Source of the DNA: Archaeoglobales archaeon
Lineage (GTDB): Archaea > Halobacteriota > Archaeoglobi > Archaeoglobales > Archaeoglobaceae
Assembly (NCBI GenBank): GCA_003663055.1
Contig: QMZF01000081.1
Coordinates: 1 to 5,827, forward strand
Direction of reading: 5' to 3'
Length of the DNA: 5,827 nt
The notes beneath the pieces were generated by a model that was given only the letters and a program-made list of their open reading frames with translations, was not told the origin of the DNA and searched no databases. The translations under genes were made by a program, and so were the position numbers. Shown here in pieces: positions 4,699-5,827 of this stretch. Every line of letters begins with the position of its first letter. The first letter of the stretch is position 1.

Positions 4699-5677
4699 TT
4701 GGGAGGAAGTGAAGGAGCAGGTCAAGGATGCGATAGAGATAGGCTTTACGGGCGTTGTTGTTAAAGCAAACTTTGCTGAGAAGGCTGAAAGGTTGGGAAG
4801 AATCGCCGTAGTCGCGAGGAGCAACGGTGAAGGTAGTGTTGGAGAAAGGAAGGCATACTTCATCGACATCTCTTCAGCCAAAGAACAGCAGAGGGCAATT
4901 GAACTATCCGAAGAATCAGATTACCTCTTTTTGAGCTTCTCGGACTGGAGGATTATCCCCCTTGAAAACCTCGTAGCGATGAAAAAGAAGGCTAAGCTGA
5001 TAGCGGAAGTTAGCAGCGTTGATGATGCAAAGATCGTTCTCACAACCTTGGAAAAAGGGGCTGATGGAATCGCCGTGAAAGGGGGGAGGTCAGAACTTCT
5101 CGAATACTTCAAAATAGTTGCAGAGGAGAGCAGAAAGCTTAGCCTCAAAACTGCAAAAATCATCGAAATAAAGCCTCTCGGAGTTGGGGAAAGGGTTTGC
5201 GTCGACACAGTAACGCTGATGAGCGTTGGAGAAGGCATGCTCGTTGGAAACAAGGCAGGTTTTATGTTCCTTGTTGCAAGTGAGAGTGAAGAAAGCGAAT
5301 ACGTGGCTTCGCGCCCCTTCAGAGTGAACGCTGGCAGTGTCAACGCATACATCAAGGTGGGTGAGAAAACGCGATACCTTGCAGAACTCAAAGCTGGAGA
5401 CGAGGTGGAAATAGTCAGGCATGACGGAACTGTGAGGAAGAGCTACGTTGGAAGGGTGAAGATAGAGCGCAGACCATTGACGCTCGTGAGGGCTACTGCT
5501 GATGGAGACGAAGGAAGCGTAATTCTTCAAAACGCCGAAACAATAAAGCTCGTTACTCCAGAAGGAAAGCATACGAGCATTGCAGAGCTAAAGGAGGGTG
5601 ATGAGGTACTAGTCTGGATCGGTGAGAAGGCAAGACACTTTGGTGTGGGTGTGAAGGAGTTCATAGTGGAAAGGTAG
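4664..5677 (+). CDS. aroB': 3-dehydroquinate synthase II
   Basis: This enzyme catalyses the NAD-dependent oxidative deamination and cyclisation of ADH to 3-dehydroquinate, replacing the bacterial AroB reaction. It is 337 residues, the usual family length, and unrelated in sequence to classical AroB. The family's hallmark blocks appear in order: MKEIWLLAEG at the N-terminus; DWRIIPLENLVA (94-105); IEIKPLGVGERVCVDT (167-182); then MSVGEGMLVGNKAGFMFLVA (186-205); SRPFRVNAGSVNAY (216-229); YLAELKAGDEVEIV (238-251); VGRVKIERRPLTLVRA (262-277); and EKARHFG (321-327). Start ATG 4664 lies inside the end of the ADH synthase gene in the +1 frame, with GGGGAG at 4652-4657 six nt before it, so the two are probably translationally coupled. 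The aroD gene follows about 20 nt after the stop. No key block is missing. Confidence 0.94.
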   Translation: MKEIWLLAEGDDWEEVKEQVKDAIEIGFTGVVVKANFAEKAERLGRIAVVARSNGEGSVGERKAYFIDISSAKEQQRAIELSEESDYLFLSFSDWRIIPLENLVAMKKKAKLIAEVSSVDDAKIVLTTLEKGADGIAVKGGRSELLEYFKIVAEESRKLSLKTAKIIEIKPLGVGERVCVDTVTLMSVGEGMLVGNKAGFMFLVASESEESEYVASRPFRVNAGSVNAYIKVGEKTRYLAELKAGDEVEIVRHDGTVRKSYVGRVKIERRPLTLVRATADGDEGSVILQNAETIKLVTPEGKHTSIAELKEGDEVLVWIGEKARHFGVGVKEFIVER

Positions 5678-5697
5678 TGGGAAAGTAGTTGAAAGAT

Positions 5698-5827
5698 ATG
5701 AAGTTCGTAGTCTCTACAAGTAGCATGGAGGAAGCAATTGCAGCAATGAAAAACTGCGATGTTGTAGAGCTTAGACTCGATTTATTCGAAAAATTCCCCC
5801 CAGTCTCGGAGCTGGAGAAGATAAAGA
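5698..5827 (+). CDS. aroD: 3-dehydroquinate dehydratase, type I (partial, 5' end)
   Basis: The frame is open to the right edge and gives 43 residues beginning MKFVVSTSSMEEAIAAM. The segment CDVVELRLDLF (residues 20-30) matches the first barrel strands of type I dehydroquinases, where the E-x-R-x-D motif helps bind substrate. The enzyme dehydrates 3-dehydroquinate to 3-dehydroshikimate through a Schiff-base lysine that would lie beyond this window. The position directly after dehydroquinate synthase II supports the call. ATG 5698 is chosen, though the ribosome binding site is weak: GAAAG at 5691-5695 is only 2 nt away. An in-frame TTG at 5689, right after an in-frame TAG, would add three residues and has GGGAAAG at 5679-5685 before it. 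Confidence 0.87.
   Translation, partial: MKFVVSTSSMEEAIAAMKNCDVVELRLDLFEKFPPVSELEKIK

Noticed and set aside
4144..5572. Minus-strand frames opposite the aro genes
   Set aside because: The plus-strand genes carry clear family motifs over their whole length, so the antisense frames are by-products of codon bias.
1..5827. CRISPR array, tRNA, rRNA, box C/D RNA or a defence/toxin cassette
   Set aside because: I looked for regularly spaced repeats, cloverleaf-like arms with conserved GTTC loops and paired C/D boxes in the non-coding stretches on both strands and found none.

Overview
This looks like a chromosomal stretch from a thermophilic euryarchaeon, most likely in or near the Archaeoglobales. 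That placement is inferred from gene content and style and was not tested by any search. The archaeal signs are BRE/TATA-type promoters about 25 bp before the likely transcript starts, oligo-T terminators without hairpins, G-rich ribosome binding sites 4-6 nt from the start codons, and the archaeal route into aromatic amino acid synthesis (ADH synthase plus dehydroquinate synthase II).

Layout. (1) Positions 1-370 hold the decayed 5' end of an insertion sequence on the minus strand: a transposase with three reading-frame breaks and a possible IS6-like terminus near 370. (2) Positions 371-1917 hold a promoter with short direct repeats, then a two-gene membrane operon: a TauE/SafE-type anion permease and a small three-helix partner resembling DUF1634, closed by a T-rich terminator. 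(3) Positions 1920-2712 have no intact plus-strand gene. They contain the scattered reading frames of a decayed gene (about 1941-2436), a possible 50-residue membrane protein on the minus strand (2442-2594), and the promoter of the next gene. (4) Positions 2713-3591 encode a tandem-domain universal stress protein, again followed by a T-rich terminator. (5) Positions 3630-3912 are a leader region with two TATA-like elements, direct and inverted repeats and a small tandem duplication. (6) From 3913 to the right edge runs an aromatic biosynthesis operon: ADH synthase, 3-dehydroquinate synthase II (overlapping by 35 bp) and the start of a type I 3-dehydroquinate dehydratase.

How the genes work together. 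The three aro genes are consecutive enzymes: ADH synthase makes 2-amino-3,7-dideoxy-D-threo-hept-6-ulosonate, dehydroquinate synthase II deaminates and cyclises it to 3-dehydroquinate, and AroD dehydrates that to 3-dehydroshikimate. The permease pair probably moves a sulfur-containing or organic anion; the substrate cannot be read from the sequence. The stress protein stands alone. I see no defence system, CRISPR array, tRNA or rRNA. The least explained parts are the aro leader, the decayed gene at 1941-2436, and the repeats in front of the permease promoter.
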